Shown piece by piece: positions 35,638 to 44,984 of a stretch of 64,000 bases of DNA; the first letter of the stretch is position 1, and each line of letters opens with the position of its first letter. The notes beneath the pieces were generated by a model that saw nothing but the letters and a program-made list of their open reading frames with translations, did not search any database and was not told the DNA's origin. The DNA comes from an uncultured Kordiimonas sp. (GTDB taxonomy: Bacteria > Pseudomonadota > Alphaproteobacteria > Sphingomonadales > Kordiimonadaceae): positions 62,001-126,000 of the forward strand of contig CANNDZ010000004.1 of assembly GCA_947503575.1 (NCBI GenBank), given 5' to 3'. Made by a program: the position numbers and the translations under genes.

Positions 35638-35668
35638 AAAAAAAAGTGCCCCGGCGAACCGGGGCACT
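35638..35668 (-). terminator. Intrinsic terminator (minus strand)
   Basis: AGTGCCCCGG-CGAA-CCGGGGCACT is a 10-bp perfect stem. Read on the minus strand it is followed by a run of seven or more Ts, ending the BOF-like gene transcript; it may also stop NAMPT transcripts. Confidence 0.85.
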
Positions 35669-35698
35669 GGCATAGTGTTAGGACTTAGTGTCTCGCTA

Positions 35699-36391
35699 TT
35701 ATGACTTGTACAGCGTCACAATACGGCGGGCATCAATTTCCTTATCCTCGAAAAAGTCTCGGTCCATTGACCCGGATACATAGACCATGTCACCGGCCTT
35801 CACCCGCATCAGACCTTCGTCATCCAGAGGATTGTATGACATATCATCAGTATCTACCGTGATCGAACCCGAGCCCAGACGCAATGTGAACTCGTCACCG
35901 TCAACTTCTTCTACATAGCCGCGTACACCAATCCAGGCATCATCTTTCACGGTCTCAAGATCAATGCGTGTGGGGGCAAACGAATAATATCCGAAGAAGT
36001 CTTCTTCATCTGTACTGTTTGCGGTGAAGTAAGCGCTTCTGTCATGGGAATACAGGCTACCCGCTTCGATTTTCCGGGTTTCGAACAGGTCGTGATCAAT
36101 AAGACCATATACCGTCACCTGCTCGCCAACGTTGGCAAACGTTGCTTCATCAAACCTGTCCCAGTCGTCCATTTCGACGGTAATGGTGTTTTGGCCGTCA
36201 TATTTCAGCTCAAACGTTTCATGACCTTTGCTGGTGATGCGACCGGTCAAAGCGATGGGGTCATTGTTGTCCAGTAACTCTGGTGCAGTCATTGTGTCGC
36301 CTGCTTGTACGGCAGATGCTCCAATTGCGCCGCCCGCCAGGCCCAAAACTGCTGTTGCTGTTTTCAGGTTGAATAACATTTTCTGTTTCAT
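35699..36391 (-). CDS. Exported tandem OB-fold (BOF/YgiW-like) protein
   Basis: About 230 residues with a signal peptide ending near VQA. Two similar modules follow: 'DPIALTGRITSKGHETFELKYDGQNTITVEM' to 'GEQVTVYGLIDHDLFETRKIEA', and 'WIGVRGYVEEVDGDEFTLRLGSGSITVDT' to 'GDMVYVSGSMDRDFFEDKEIDA'. Each has the small beta-barrel pattern of bacterial OB-fold (BOF) proteins. Function unknown; BOF proteins such as YgiW are linked to envelope stress. AAGGAG is well placed before ATG 36391. A strong terminator follows. Confidence 0.75.
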   Translation of the reverse strand: MKQKMLFNLKTATAVLGLAGGAIGASAVQAGDTMTAPELLDNNDPIALTGRITSKGHETFELKYDGQNTITVEMDDWDRFDEATFANVGEQVTVYGLIDHDLFETRKIEAGSLYSHDRSAYFTANSTDEEDFFGYYSFAPTRIDLETVKDDAWIGVRGYVEEVDGDEFTLRLGSGSITVDTDDMSYNPLDDEGLMRVKAGDMVYVSGSMDRDFFEDKEIDARRIVTLYKS

Positions 36392-36597
36392 CAATTTCTC
36401 CTTGTTGGGGGCCGCAGGATGCGACCTAATTGCCTATAAAACATAGGGGAATTTGATATTAACATGCTATTCGCCGTCACCTGGTGACGCATCAAAAGGC
36501 CATAAACAGTGTTAGATGCGCAGCCTGAGGTCGCTACTAGGTTACGGCTCCATGGTGCCCTGTTCAGGCTTCAGGGATGTTTTGTTCACGCCATGGT

Positions 36598-38316
36598 TCA
36601 GGCAGGGACCACATCAAACGCAATGGTAGTGCGCCGCTTGCCTGCGCGTATCGGCACCGTGCCATGCACCATATAAGATGGAAACAATACCAGCCGACCT
36701 TGCTTGGGCTGAACAAAGCTGTGCGGGCCGGTGTTGTTGGGGTCAAACGCGGTGTCACCAAACTTCAACCAACCTTCATGGGCATCACTGTCCAGGTCAT
36801 CCGGAACCTCGACGTAATAAACGGAGCTGATCCAGCCCGAGGAATGCACATGATCATGATGGTACCCGCCGTCTGAAAGCTGCACGCTCCAGGCGCCTGA
36901 AAAATCAAACCCATCTGTGATGCGGTCGCGAAATTCGCCAGGGCCGGTTTGCCTGAGGTGTTCCACATAGCGTCCGATGCAGATGTTGAGTTGCGCCTCC
37001 AGTTGCTTGATTACAGCATTGTCGGTTTTGAAAAGATTGCCGTGGGTTTGGGTGCCATGCACCAGAGTTTGGTCAATTGGGGCCACATCGCTGCGGTGCA
37101 GGGGTTGCAGGGCCTGCAGAAGCGCCCGGTTAAAGGCGCCGATGGAAGCATACCCTGTGGGGGCATTTATATCGAAGACTTGTACCAAGCCTTCATAGTC
37201 ATTCACCCGTGCTGCCTCTCGGGGGGCAATATGGCTGTTGCACGCCGCGAGAAAAGCGAGGCACTCCTGATCAAATTGGTCATCTGCTGTGCGTGCCTTC
37301 AAAACGTCTGCCGCACGTTCATAGTCTTGTTTACTGATCAGTGCACGGCTGTAGGATTTGATCAGGCCGATGTCACTACCGTCCAGTTCATGGGCCTTTT
37401 CGTATAAGGGCAGAGGGTCAAAACTGTCTTCAAGCTGCGCTTTGGCTGTAGCGAGTTCGCTGTAGACCCGCGCGTTCGGGCCGTATGTTTCCAGACAGGT
37501 TTCCAGCAACTGCACGGCATCTGACAGTTTGCCCGCCATTATCAGGAAATAGGCGTGCCGTAGCCGGATGAACAGAAGGTCTGGCAAGGCTGTAGTGGCA
37601 GCATCGAAACTTTTTAAAAAGTCCGCATGCCGCCCATGTTCCCACAAGGTTTTATTCAGCACATCCTGCGCATCCAGATACCAGGGTTTGGCAGCAACCG
37701 CCTGCTGATAGCGCGTGATCGCCTGATCAATCTGCCCAGCGTCATACAAGGCGTTTCCGGCAAGATAATAAGCTTCTGCGTCATTGCAGCCCAAGGCAAA
37801 ACAGCGGTCAAATACTGCCAGCGCATCGCGTGTTCGTCCCATCAGGCGCAATACTTCCGCCAGATAGGCCAGTGCAATTGGCGTTTCGCTCAGCTTTAGG
37901 GCATTTTGCAGGGCTGACCCTGCGTTGTTTAAAGATCCGACCGACATCATGGCCAAGCCGACAACGCGGTACAGGCTATTTTGCTGCCCGAGCCGCTTGA
38001 TTGCGTCGCCTGCTATGCTAATTGCTTCATCAGGCCGACCAGCGTGAACATCCACAACGCCACGCCAATAGGCATGCGCCAAAAGGTTCGGGTTCTCCGC
38101 ATACAAAGCGCGACTGATTGTGGTGCCAAGGGAATAAGACTTGATCGCGACAAGGGCATTCATCAACTGATCATATTCAGCCCCAATGGGGCGATAGGCA
38201 CCTGCATTGAACTGCTCGGTCGCCGCTTGTTCGTCGCCGCGTGCTGCAAGCCGCAGCAGGGCCTGGCCCTCCGCAGAAAAATCAAACCCAAAATATACCG
38301 ACACACGCCACCCCAT
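36598..38316 (-). CDS. TPR protein with C-terminal 2-oxoglutarate/Fe(II) oxygenase domain
   Basis: 572 residues, no signal peptide. Residues about 15-370 are tetratricopeptide-like helical repeats ('AIALAYLAEVLRLMGRTRDALAVFDRCFALG', 'AEAYYLAGNALYDAGQIDQAITRYQQAV'). The end is a double-stranded beta-helix oxygenase of the 2OG-FeII_Oxy_5 type: iron ligands in 'GGYHHDHVHSSGWISSVYYV', then 'GRLVLFPSYMVHGTVPI' and the 2OG-binding arginines in 'KRRTTIAFD'. It probably hydroxylates a protein or metabolite recruited by the repeats; the substrate is unknown. The gene stands alone. Confidence 0.85.
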   Translation of the reverse strand: MGWRVSVYFGFDFSAEGQALLRLAARGDEQAATEQFNAGAYRPIGAEYDQLMNALVAIKSYSLGTTISRALYAENPNLLAHAYWRGVVDVHAGRPDEAISIAGDAIKRLGQQNSLYRVVGLAMMSVGSLNNAGSALQNALKLSETPIALAYLAEVLRLMGRTRDALAVFDRCFALGCNDAEAYYLAGNALYDAGQIDQAITRYQQAVAAKPWYLDAQDVLNKTLWEHGRHADFLKSFDAATTALPDLLFIRLRHAYFLIMAGKLSDAVQLLETCLETYGPNARVYSELATAKAQLEDSFDPLPLYEKAHELDGSDIGLIKSYSRALISKQDYERAADVLKARTADDQFDQECLAFLAACNSHIAPREAARVNDYEGLVQVFDINAPTGYASIGAFNRALLQALQPLHRSDVAPIDQTLVHGTQTHGNLFKTDNAVIKQLEAQLNICIGRYVEHLRQTGPGEFRDRITDGFDFSGAWSVQLSDGGYHHDHVHSSGWISSVYYVEVPDDLDSDAHEGWLKFGDTAFDPNNTGPHSFVQPKQGRLVLFPSYMVHGTVPIRAGKRRTTIAFDVVPA

Positions 38317-38447
38317 GAAACGCTGAACTTTAGCGCGCTACCCTGACGGAAGCAGGCCTGTTTTGCAATCCGGGAAATCGCTAAATGCTGGTGGTGGGGC
38401 GGGGCACAAAAGCGCCCGACCCCCGTAGCTTTTCACCTGTTGGCTTT

Positions 38448-40859
38448 TTAGCGCAGGCGTGCGGCGATTTTGACCAGCGTGTCGCCCAAGGCCGTCAGCC
38501 GCTCTGCCGTTGCACCCGCGCCATCGGCATTCAAGCCAGAGGCAAACGTCTGCAACTGCCCCGCCAGTCGTCTGTCTGTGGCACCATTTTCAAGCTTTGC
38601 TTCAGTCTGAGCAAGGGCAGACCGCATGCCTGCAAGTGTGTCTGCATTCATCGCGCCGCTTCTTTCCAGCTGGTCAAGGTAGGCCATGGCGATCACAGGT
38701 TCAGCTGGCCAGCTTACGCGGAACTGTTGCTGCGGGTTAAACACGTCGCCCTGGTCTGCAAGCGCAGCCGCCGCAATTTCATTGGCGGTTATATGCTCGC
38801 TGGGCAGCAGGGATAGTACATCAAGACCGCGGACAATTTCGGTGCCATAGATTTTGCCGTTGTACCAATAAGCAGACCAGTACCCCCCTGTGATCAGCAC
38901 GTCTTCATGGATTGGCCCGCGGTCAAAATACGCAATTTCCACCGGATTTTCAGAATCCGTGAAATCAATGATGGAAATACCGCCCTGGTACCAAGCCTGA
39001 ACAAACACGTCACGCCCGGGCACCGGCACGACAGACCCATTGTGCGCTACGCAGTTTTCGGTCGCGGATTGCGGCGCAGGCAACTTGAACCGGCCTTTGT
39101 ATTCCAGCTTTCTATCGACGATGTCATAAAACACATCAGCGCCCCAGGTTTTGGGGTCATGCGCCATACAGCGGGGCCGCCCGCCGCCGCCCCATTCATC
39201 GGTAAACAGCACTTTGGTGCCATCATTGTTGAACGTGGCTGAGTGCCAGTAGGCAAAGCCCGGGTCAGTGACCGCATCAATCCGTACCGGATTAAGCGGA
39301 TCTGAAATATCAAAGATGATACCGTTACCAGAGCACGCGCCCGCTGCAATTTTTGCTTCGGGGAACACCGTAATATCGTGGCACTGGTCGGTTTCGCTGG
39401 TGGTTTGGGTGCCGTCGCCGTGATCACCGCCTGTCCACAGGCCCGCGAGCACGCCGCTGTCCGGGTCTGCAAACACACGCGGACTGTCCACAATGCGGGA
39501 CGCTGCCGGGTTATCGACCGGAATTTCGATCACATCAATGCTGAACAGCGCGGTTTTATCATCACCCGGCAAGCCTGCCACGCAGCCCGCCAGTTCTTCG
39601 TCGCTGCGAACGCGCGATGTGCCCGAGTTATAGACAACAATTTTGCCATTTTCGTTCGACACCACAGAATGGGTGTGCGAGCCACGGCAGGTTTGCACCT
39701 GTCCTACCTGCACCGGCGCGCGCAGGTTGCTGATGTCGAAAATACGCAAGCCGCGAAAACGGTCTGGGCTCACATCTTCGCTAATGCCCTGCAATCCGCA
39801 ATCAACCCGCCCGCGGGTTTGCTCCACCGACATGATCAACAGGTCGCCAACAATTGATACATCACCCTGGCCACCCGGGCACACAACAGAACTGTACAAT
39901 TCGGGCATACCGCTCGATGCGATGTCATAAACATTAAAACCGTGGTAGCTGCCGGTAACCAGTTTGTTGCCGGAAAAGGCCATATCAGTGTTGGAGAAGC
40001 TGAGGAAAGGTGAACGTTCGCCGCGCTCTACTTCGTCGTCTTCATCTTCGTCTTCATCCTCCTCATCACCTGATTCAACAACAGGGGGCAGGTCAGATGG
40101 GTTGTCCGGGTCAAAGAAACCAGCCGGGCGCGGCAGGGAGGCAAGCAAATCCATGTTCAAAATCGCTTCGCCCGCATCCCGGAAGCCAGCTTTCAACCCG
40201 GCGCGTGGGTCCGTGGACAGGCCCGCAAGCAGTTCTGTCATGCGGTTAATTTCGGATGTCTGGTCATTCACAATGTCATTCACGAACTGAAACAGAACCG
40301 GGTCATAAGCAGAACCCGGACTGCGGAGCAGGTCCCGAACCATGGTGATGGCCCCTTGATGATGGTCAATCATCAGCGTTAGGAATTGCCGGTCAAACTC
40401 GGTGGAGCTTGCCGCTGCAAGAGCTGCCATTTCTTCGGGCGATGCCATGCCTGCCATATCGTGCGACATATGCATGGCATGATGGGCGGTGGCCTCTGGC
40501 ACCTTTTCGCCGCGCGCTGCCAGCCAGTCCGACATAAATTCAATTTCGTCCGCCTGGCTTGCATCAATGCGGCCTGCGATGCTGATCAGCTCGGCGCTGT
40601 TGGTGCGTTCCGCCACCAGTGCAGCCATTTGCACGGCCTGGTTATGGTGCGGGATCATATCCTGCATAAATGTAACGTCATCGCGGCTGTAGCTGTTTTT
40701 GGCAATTTCAATCGCCTGATCTGCCGCCAATGACTGGCTTGGTTTGCCCGGCGCGCCCGGTTGCACGATCGGTGCATCCTGCGCCCATGCCGCGCCCGCC
40801 TGCATCACAAGCGCCATGGCTGTTACCGTTGGAATGGTGAATGTACGAAACCCGTTCAT
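38448..40859 (-). CDS. DUF305-LVIVD beta-propeller fusion, exported
   Basis: 803 residues with a signal peptide (cleavage AWA-QD). Residues about 50-215 are a DUF305 four-helix domain with two 'M-I-x-H-H' motifs (MIPHHNQAVQMA and MIDHHQGAITM), which bind copper or other metals in relatives, and a His/Met-rich loop (HHAMHMSHDMAGM). A highly acidic spacer (DEEDEDEDEDDEVERGE) links it to a large LVIVD-type propeller (about 285-720; 'RGLRIFDISNLRAPVQVGQV', 'ISIIDFTDSENPVEIAYFD') and a short helical tail. The acid spacer is encoded by a run of TCD-type triplets at 40029-40069. Periplasmic metal handling is the best guess. Confidence 0.85.
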   Translation of the reverse strand: MNGFRTFTIPTVTAMALVMQAGAAWAQDAPIVQPGAPGKPSQSLAADQAIEIAKNSYSRDDVTFMQDMIPHHNQAVQMAALVAERTNSAELISIAGRIDASQADEIEFMSDWLAARGEKVPEATAHHAMHMSHDMAGMASPEEMAALAAASSTEFDRQFLTLMIDHHQGAITMVRDLLRSPGSAYDPVLFQFVNDIVNDQTSEINRMTELLAGLSTDPRAGLKAGFRDAGEAILNMDLLASLPRPAGFFDPDNPSDLPPVVESGDEEDEDEDEDDEVERGERSPFLSFSNTDMAFSGNKLVTGSYHGFNVYDIASSGMPELYSSVVCPGGQGDVSIVGDLLIMSVEQTRGRVDCGLQGISEDVSPDRFRGLRIFDISNLRAPVQVGQVQTCRGSHTHSVVSNENGKIVVYNSGTSRVRSDEELAGCVAGLPGDDKTALFSIDVIEIPVDNPAASRIVDSPRVFADPDSGVLAGLWTGGDHGDGTQTTSETDQCHDITVFPEAKIAAGACSGNGIIFDISDPLNPVRIDAVTDPGFAYWHSATFNNDGTKVLFTDEWGGGGRPRCMAHDPKTWGADVFYDIVDRKLEYKGRFKLPAPQSATENCVAHNGSVVPVPGRDVFVQAWYQGGISIIDFTDSENPVEIAYFDRGPIHEDVLITGGYWSAYWYNGKIYGTEIVRGLDVLSLLPSEHITANEIAAAALADQGDVFNPQQQFRVSWPAEPVIAMAYLDQLERSGAMNADTLAGMRSALAQTEAKLENGATDRRLAGQLQTFASGLNADGAGATAERLTALGDTLVKIAARLR

Positions 40860-41005
40860 CGAATATGTCCCCTAATACCTGTTCAAGCCCAGATCAGCAG
40901 CCTACCCGATTTTTCCCCAAAGGCAAAAGGGGTGATAATGATAGGATTGGCAAATCTGTGCTGTGCGCCGGGCCGTAACAACACTTCAGGTTGAAAAGGA
41001 CAGGC

Positions 41006-41989
41006 ATGGCAAACAAACTCCTTCAAAAACGCCGTATCGCCATTATCGGTGGTGGCATGGCAGGTGTAACTGCAGCCCGGCATCTAACCCGCGCAGGGGC
41101 AAGCGTGACGGTGCTGGAAAAAAGCCGGGGCCTTGGCGGGCGCATGGCCACCCGCCGGATGGAGGGCGGCACCACAGCAGACCACGGCGCCCAGTATTTT
41201 ACCGCGCGCACCCCTGCGTTTCAGGCGTTTGTTCAGGGTGGGCTGGACAATGGCACATTTGCAGATTGGCAGCCTGAGGGCCGCAACGGGGATACCGCAC
41301 CTGCGTGGTATGTGGGCACCCCCGCCATGAACACCCCACTAAAGGCGGGCGCGGATGGTATTGATGTGCAGCTCAACAACCATGTTGCTGCGGTCGCGAG
41401 GGAAGGTAATGCCGTGCGGCTAACGCTCATAGACGCGGCAGACCAATGGTTTGATCAGGTCATCATAACCACCCCCGCACCACAAGCCGCCGCACTAGTG
41501 CAAGATCGGCACCCAGACATGGCCACCGCGCTGGACGGCGTTACCATTGCGCCCTGCTGGACCTTGATGCTGGTGCTTGACCAGCCACTGGCTGCCAGCT
41601 TTGGTGTTTGGCGCAAAGACCACCCCATGCTGGGCTGGGCCGCCCGCAACAGCAGCAAACCGGGGCGCGATTTCATAGGCGATAGCTGGACCGTGCAAGC
41701 AAACCCGGCCTGGAGCGAGCAAAATCTGGAGCTTGAAAAAGAGGTAGCAGCAGAGCAATTGCTGACAGCCTTTCAGACGTTGGTTGGTGCGGCCCTATCG
41801 GATGTTGCCCAACAAACCGCGCATCGCTGGCGGTACGCCAAAACCACCACGCCGCTGGGCAAACCGTTTTTCAAAGATGAGGCAAGCCGCATCTACATGG
41901 CGGGGGACTGGTGCCTGGGCGCACGGGTTGAATATGCCTTTGAAAGCGGCCTTGCTGCGGCGAGGGACGTTGTGGCGGGCAACCCTTAG
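41006..41989 (+). CDS. FAD-dependent amine-oxidase-like protein (renalase-like)
   Basis: About 327 residues. FAD-binding Rossmann motif 'RIAIIGGGMAGVTAARHLTRAG', then 'LEKSRGLGGRMATRR' and 'DHGAQYFTAR', all typical of renalase and related small flavin oxidoreductases; the C-terminal flavin motif is 'IYMAGDWCLGARVEYAFESGLAAA'. Renalase oxidises off-type NADH isomers; whether this one does is inference. The start is ATG 41006, with AAAGGAC five bases upstream; TTG at 40991 is less likely. Confidence 0.87.
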   Translation: MANKLLQKRRIAIIGGGMAGVTAARHLTRAGASVTVLEKSRGLGGRMATRRMEGGTTADHGAQYFTARTPAFQAFVQGGLDNGTFADWQPEGRNGDTAPAWYVGTPAMNTPLKAGADGIDVQLNNHVAAVAREGNAVRLTLIDAADQWFDQVIITTPAPQAAALVQDRHPDMATALDGVTIAPCWTLMLVLDQPLAASFGVWRKDHPMLGWAARNSSKPGRDFIGDSWTVQANPAWSEQNLELEKEVAAEQLLTAFQTLVGAALSDVAQQTAHRWRYAKTTTPLGKPFFKDEASRIYMAGDWCLGARVEYAFESGLAAARDVVAGNP

Positions 41990-42126
41990 ACCCTGCCCTG
42001 GCTGCCCTTAACAGAGCTAAATATTAAACAAATTTGCTGCTCTTAACTCAGCCACCCTTAAATCAGCCAGCTTCAATTCAAAAGGGTCACGGGTATCTAA
42101 CAACTCGTTACCAATGATCCAAGCTT

Positions 42127-43278
42127 TTAGCCGTCGTTTTGATCAAGTTTTTTGACTTCTTCACAGGCGGCCGAAAACCTGTCTTTGCAGGCTTTGTCGT
42201 ATAGTATGCGGGCTACCTCAATATCACGGTTCACACCCAAACCATCACGGTACAGGTTTGCAAGGTCATTACAGCCGTGCGCGTTACCGCCGTCGCAGGC
42301 TTGGGTGTAATATTGGTGTGCGGCAGAATAGTCTTTGGGCATCCCCTCGCCAGATTGGCTCAGGTGCCCAAGGCCAACGCAGCCAACAACCTTTTTGTCA
42401 TTACAAGCGGCTTGGTAAACCTCTCGCGCCCGCGCCGGGTCTTTCGCAACACCTGTTCCTGTTTCATACATGCTACCTGCGCTAAAACAGGCGTTCTGAT
42501 TGTTGCTATCACAAGCTGTTTGGAACAATTCAAACGCCCGGCCACCGTCTTGGGCAACGCCGTTGCCATCTCTGTAGAGAAGGGCAAGGTTGCTACAAGA
42601 TGTGACATATCCCCTGTCACAGGCCTTTTCATAAAGTTCAGCAGCGCGCGTATAATTTCGTTCCACACTTCGGCCATTGTGGTAGCGGATGGCTAGGTTG
42701 TTGCACCCGTTAACATTGCCTCCGTCACAGGCCTTTTCATACAGCTCGTTGGCGCGCGCATTATTTTTTGCAACGCCCTGACCATTTACGTACAAGACCC
42801 CTAAATTATTGCAGGCACTGGCATTGCCACCCGCACAGCCCGCCTCATAAAACTGCCGCGCTTTGGTGAAATTTTTGGCTTTTACCTCTCGCAGGCCATC
42901 GGTGAATGCCTTTTTTGCGCTCGCGGCAAGTCCCTTATCGATCTCAAGCAAAAGGGGTGCGACCTCACGCTGTAGGCCGCTATCGGCATCGTAAGCAAAA
43001 AATTCATCGATCTTGGTTTTTGCTTCCGCAAAGCGTTTCAGGCCCGCCAGGATTTTGACCTCAAGCGCCAGAAAGCGCGCATCAGTTTTGCCGCGCAATT
43101 CCTCGGCTTTTTTTAGGGCACCAAGGGCGTCCTTAAGGCTGCCATTTGTAAAGGCGTCCTCTGCTGCAAAATAATAGGCCCGCGCCTGCGCCTGATTAGC
43201 TGATTGTGCCTGAACGGCGGACGCGGCCAGCGCCGACATTGCGGCAAATAGATATAGTGCCAATAGTTTTTTATTCAT
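42127..43278 (-). CDS. Secreted Sel1-repeat protein, Hcp-like disulfide-bridged repeats
   Basis: About 383 residues with a signal peptide (cleavage near VQA). After a helical N-terminal region, seven Sel1-type 36-residue repeats occupy the C-terminal two thirds. Each carries a C-x7-C pair (for example CDGGNVNGC, CDRGYVTSC, CNDKKVVGC), the arrangement by which Helicobacter cysteine-rich proteins staple each helical hairpin. It is therefore expected to be oxidised in the periplasm or outside the cell and to bind a protein or glycan partner. ATG 43278 is preferred over the earlier TTG. Confidence 0.88.
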   Translation of the reverse strand: MNKKLLALYLFAAMSALAASAVQAQSANQAQARAYYFAAEDAFTNGSLKDALGALKKAEELRGKTDARFLALEVKILAGLKRFAEAKTKIDEFFAYDADSGLQREVAPLLLEIDKGLAASAKKAFTDGLREVKAKNFTKARQFYEAGCAGGNASACNNLGVLYVNGQGVAKNNARANELYEKACDGGNVNGCNNLAIRYHNGRSVERNYTRAAELYEKACDRGYVTSCSNLALLYRDGNGVAQDGGRAFELFQTACDSNNQNACFSAGSMYETGTGVAKDPARAREVYQAACNDKKVVGCVGLGHLSQSGEGMPKDYSAAHQYYTQACDGGNAHGCNDLANLYRDGLGVNRDIEVARILYDKACKDRFSAACEEVKKLDQNDG

Positions 43279-43350
43279 TCTCAATCCATCTTCCCAAGAA
43301 CCTGATCATCCGCCTTCGTTTAAGACACTTCCACAGTGCATATGTTTTGG

Positions 43351-44730
43351 CTACCACTGCAGCTTGCCACCAATTTTGACATACTCGTCAAAGTCTTCAA
43401 TAAGCTCGATATTGTTAGAGCGAGCGTAGCGTCGTACTTCTGGCAAAAACTTTCTACACCTGCGGTCTGTAATGCCAAACCAGCCTTTTTTCTTCGGTGT
43501 AATGATCCAGTTCCCGCCGTGGTCCATTAGGCCTTCAGACCAAACATCAAGGGATGTCCAAGCCTGTAGCGCCCCCTTGAAAGGGCCGCTTTTTGCAACA
43601 GCGCAGGTGTACTCTTTGGACTCAGTAGGTTTCGCGACCTTGGCAACTCCGTCTTTGTAGGAAAGGATCAGCATTTTTGAGAAGGGTATGACCATTCTGC
43701 CATTTGATGACCTGACACCCCATTCGCGGTTGTCATTTTTAACAATTTCAAATGTTTGGCTTTTGGTTTCCTCTATCGGTGCAGCTTTCTTTTTTGGGGC
43801 TACCTTTGGCTCAGGCTTTTTCCAGCAGTCATTGCTCTGGTCTGGGCTTTGGTCAGGGCAGGCCCAGAAATCATCCTTGCTTGATGTGCTTTGCTGTTGT
43901 TCGCCTTCGTCACCCCAAAAACTGTTATCTGAAGTGTTTTGCTCGGGCTCTTCCTGCTCGCCTTCTTCCTTATCCCCCCAGAAGTCGTCGTCTTGTTCGG
44001 CCCTTTCTTTTTCCCGCGTCAAATACTCTTTCTGAATACGGTCTATGGCGGCAAAGGGTACCTCCAGCGTGTCGATAGCCAGTGCGCCAACCCGCAAGCG
44101 GTCTGCCAAATTCAGGGTATTGCTGGCGGCCTCTTCTGCGTCCGCGCCGCCTGGCAGATAGTTCCACCTAATAAAATCTTGTGTGTTCTGCGGGCTGCTC
44201 GGGATGATATCGGTGCCAAGCTCGCCAGAGCGCCGGATCACCAGATGCGGCACGCGTGAAATGGTTTTGGTACCGGATGCAAAAATGGGGTTGCTGGCCA
44301 AGGAATAGTTGTTGGGTTGATGCTCTCGCCATGTCTCAGCGTTCAGTTGTGCGCTGTAGGCAAGCACTTGCGTATTCAGGATAATCTCGGTTGGCTTCAA
44401 CCCGTCAAACCGTTCCAGAAGATCAGGGTATTTTTCCAGGTCACTGCGCCTCAGCGGCGGCTTGCCACTACGGCGGATAACCTCACCCATCTGCCAGCGC
44501 AGGGCATAAGATTCGACCGGCTGACCAAAGAAACCGGCCCATTTGAAGGATACCTCCAGCTCTCTGACAAACCCCTGTGTGTGGCGGGATACTTCCTCGC
44601 TGGATATCGCCAGTTTGCCCTGAAAGCTTCCGTCCGCCGACCGGGGGACTTCTGTGTATGTTTGCGTATATGCCGCTGTGTTTGCAAAAAACAGTGCAAC
44701 AACTGCATGAATCAACATCCGTACGGACAT
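43351..44730 (-). CDS. Exported protein of unknown function with FWGD-type short repeats
   Basis: About 459 residues; no family recognised. The ATG at 44730 gives a signal peptide (MSVRMLIHAVVALFFANTAA) with AGGG upstream; 44739 is an alternative. The N-terminal 240 residues form a mixed domain. A low-complexity acidic linker follows (about residues 255-320) containing repeated motifs DDDFWGD, DNSFWGD, KDDFWAC and NDCW spaced 15-21 residues. A basic/proline stretch (PKVAPKKKAAP) leads to a C-terminal domain of about 140 residues. The linker looks like a multi-valent docking segment. The Sel1 protein gene is next downstream on the same strand. Confidence 0.7.
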   Translation of the reverse strand: MSVRMLIHAVVALFFANTAAYTQTYTEVPRSADGSFQGKLAISSEEVSRHTQGFVRELEVSFKWAGFFGQPVESYALRWQMGEVIRRSGKPPLRRSDLEKYPDLLERFDGLKPTEIILNTQVLAYSAQLNAETWREHQPNNYSLASNPIFASGTKTISRVPHLVIRRSGELGTDIIPSSPQNTQDFIRWNYLPGGADAEEAASNTLNLADRLRVGALAIDTLEVPFAAIDRIQKEYLTREKERAEQDDDFWGDKEEGEQEEPEQNTSDNSFWGDEGEQQQSTSSKDDFWACPDQSPDQSNDCWKKPEPKVAPKKKAAPIEETKSQTFEIVKNDNREWGVRSSNGRMVIPFSKMLILSYKDGVAKVAKPTESKEYTCAVAKSGPFKGALQAWTSLDVWSEGLMDHGGNWIITPKKKGWFGITDRRCRKFLPEVRRYARSNNIELIEDFDEYVKIGGKLQW

Positions 44731-44984
44731 ATGCCCCATCCCTGAAAGTGACCCCCAAGGCCATATCGCTGTATAAACAAATTGACCTGAACGCACGCTA
44801 AACTGCCTGTTAGGAATTGTCAGGTCAACTTTTTGACAGAATTTGCTGAGGGTGGATTTGCAACACCAACACGGGGTTTTTCAACTCAGCTTTATTTGGT
44901 TTGGTGCCAGGTTGCGTAGGACATTGATTTTCAATAGTTTTGCTTTTGTAAAGAGTTTGCAAAAGACCTGAAGAAAACTCATCC

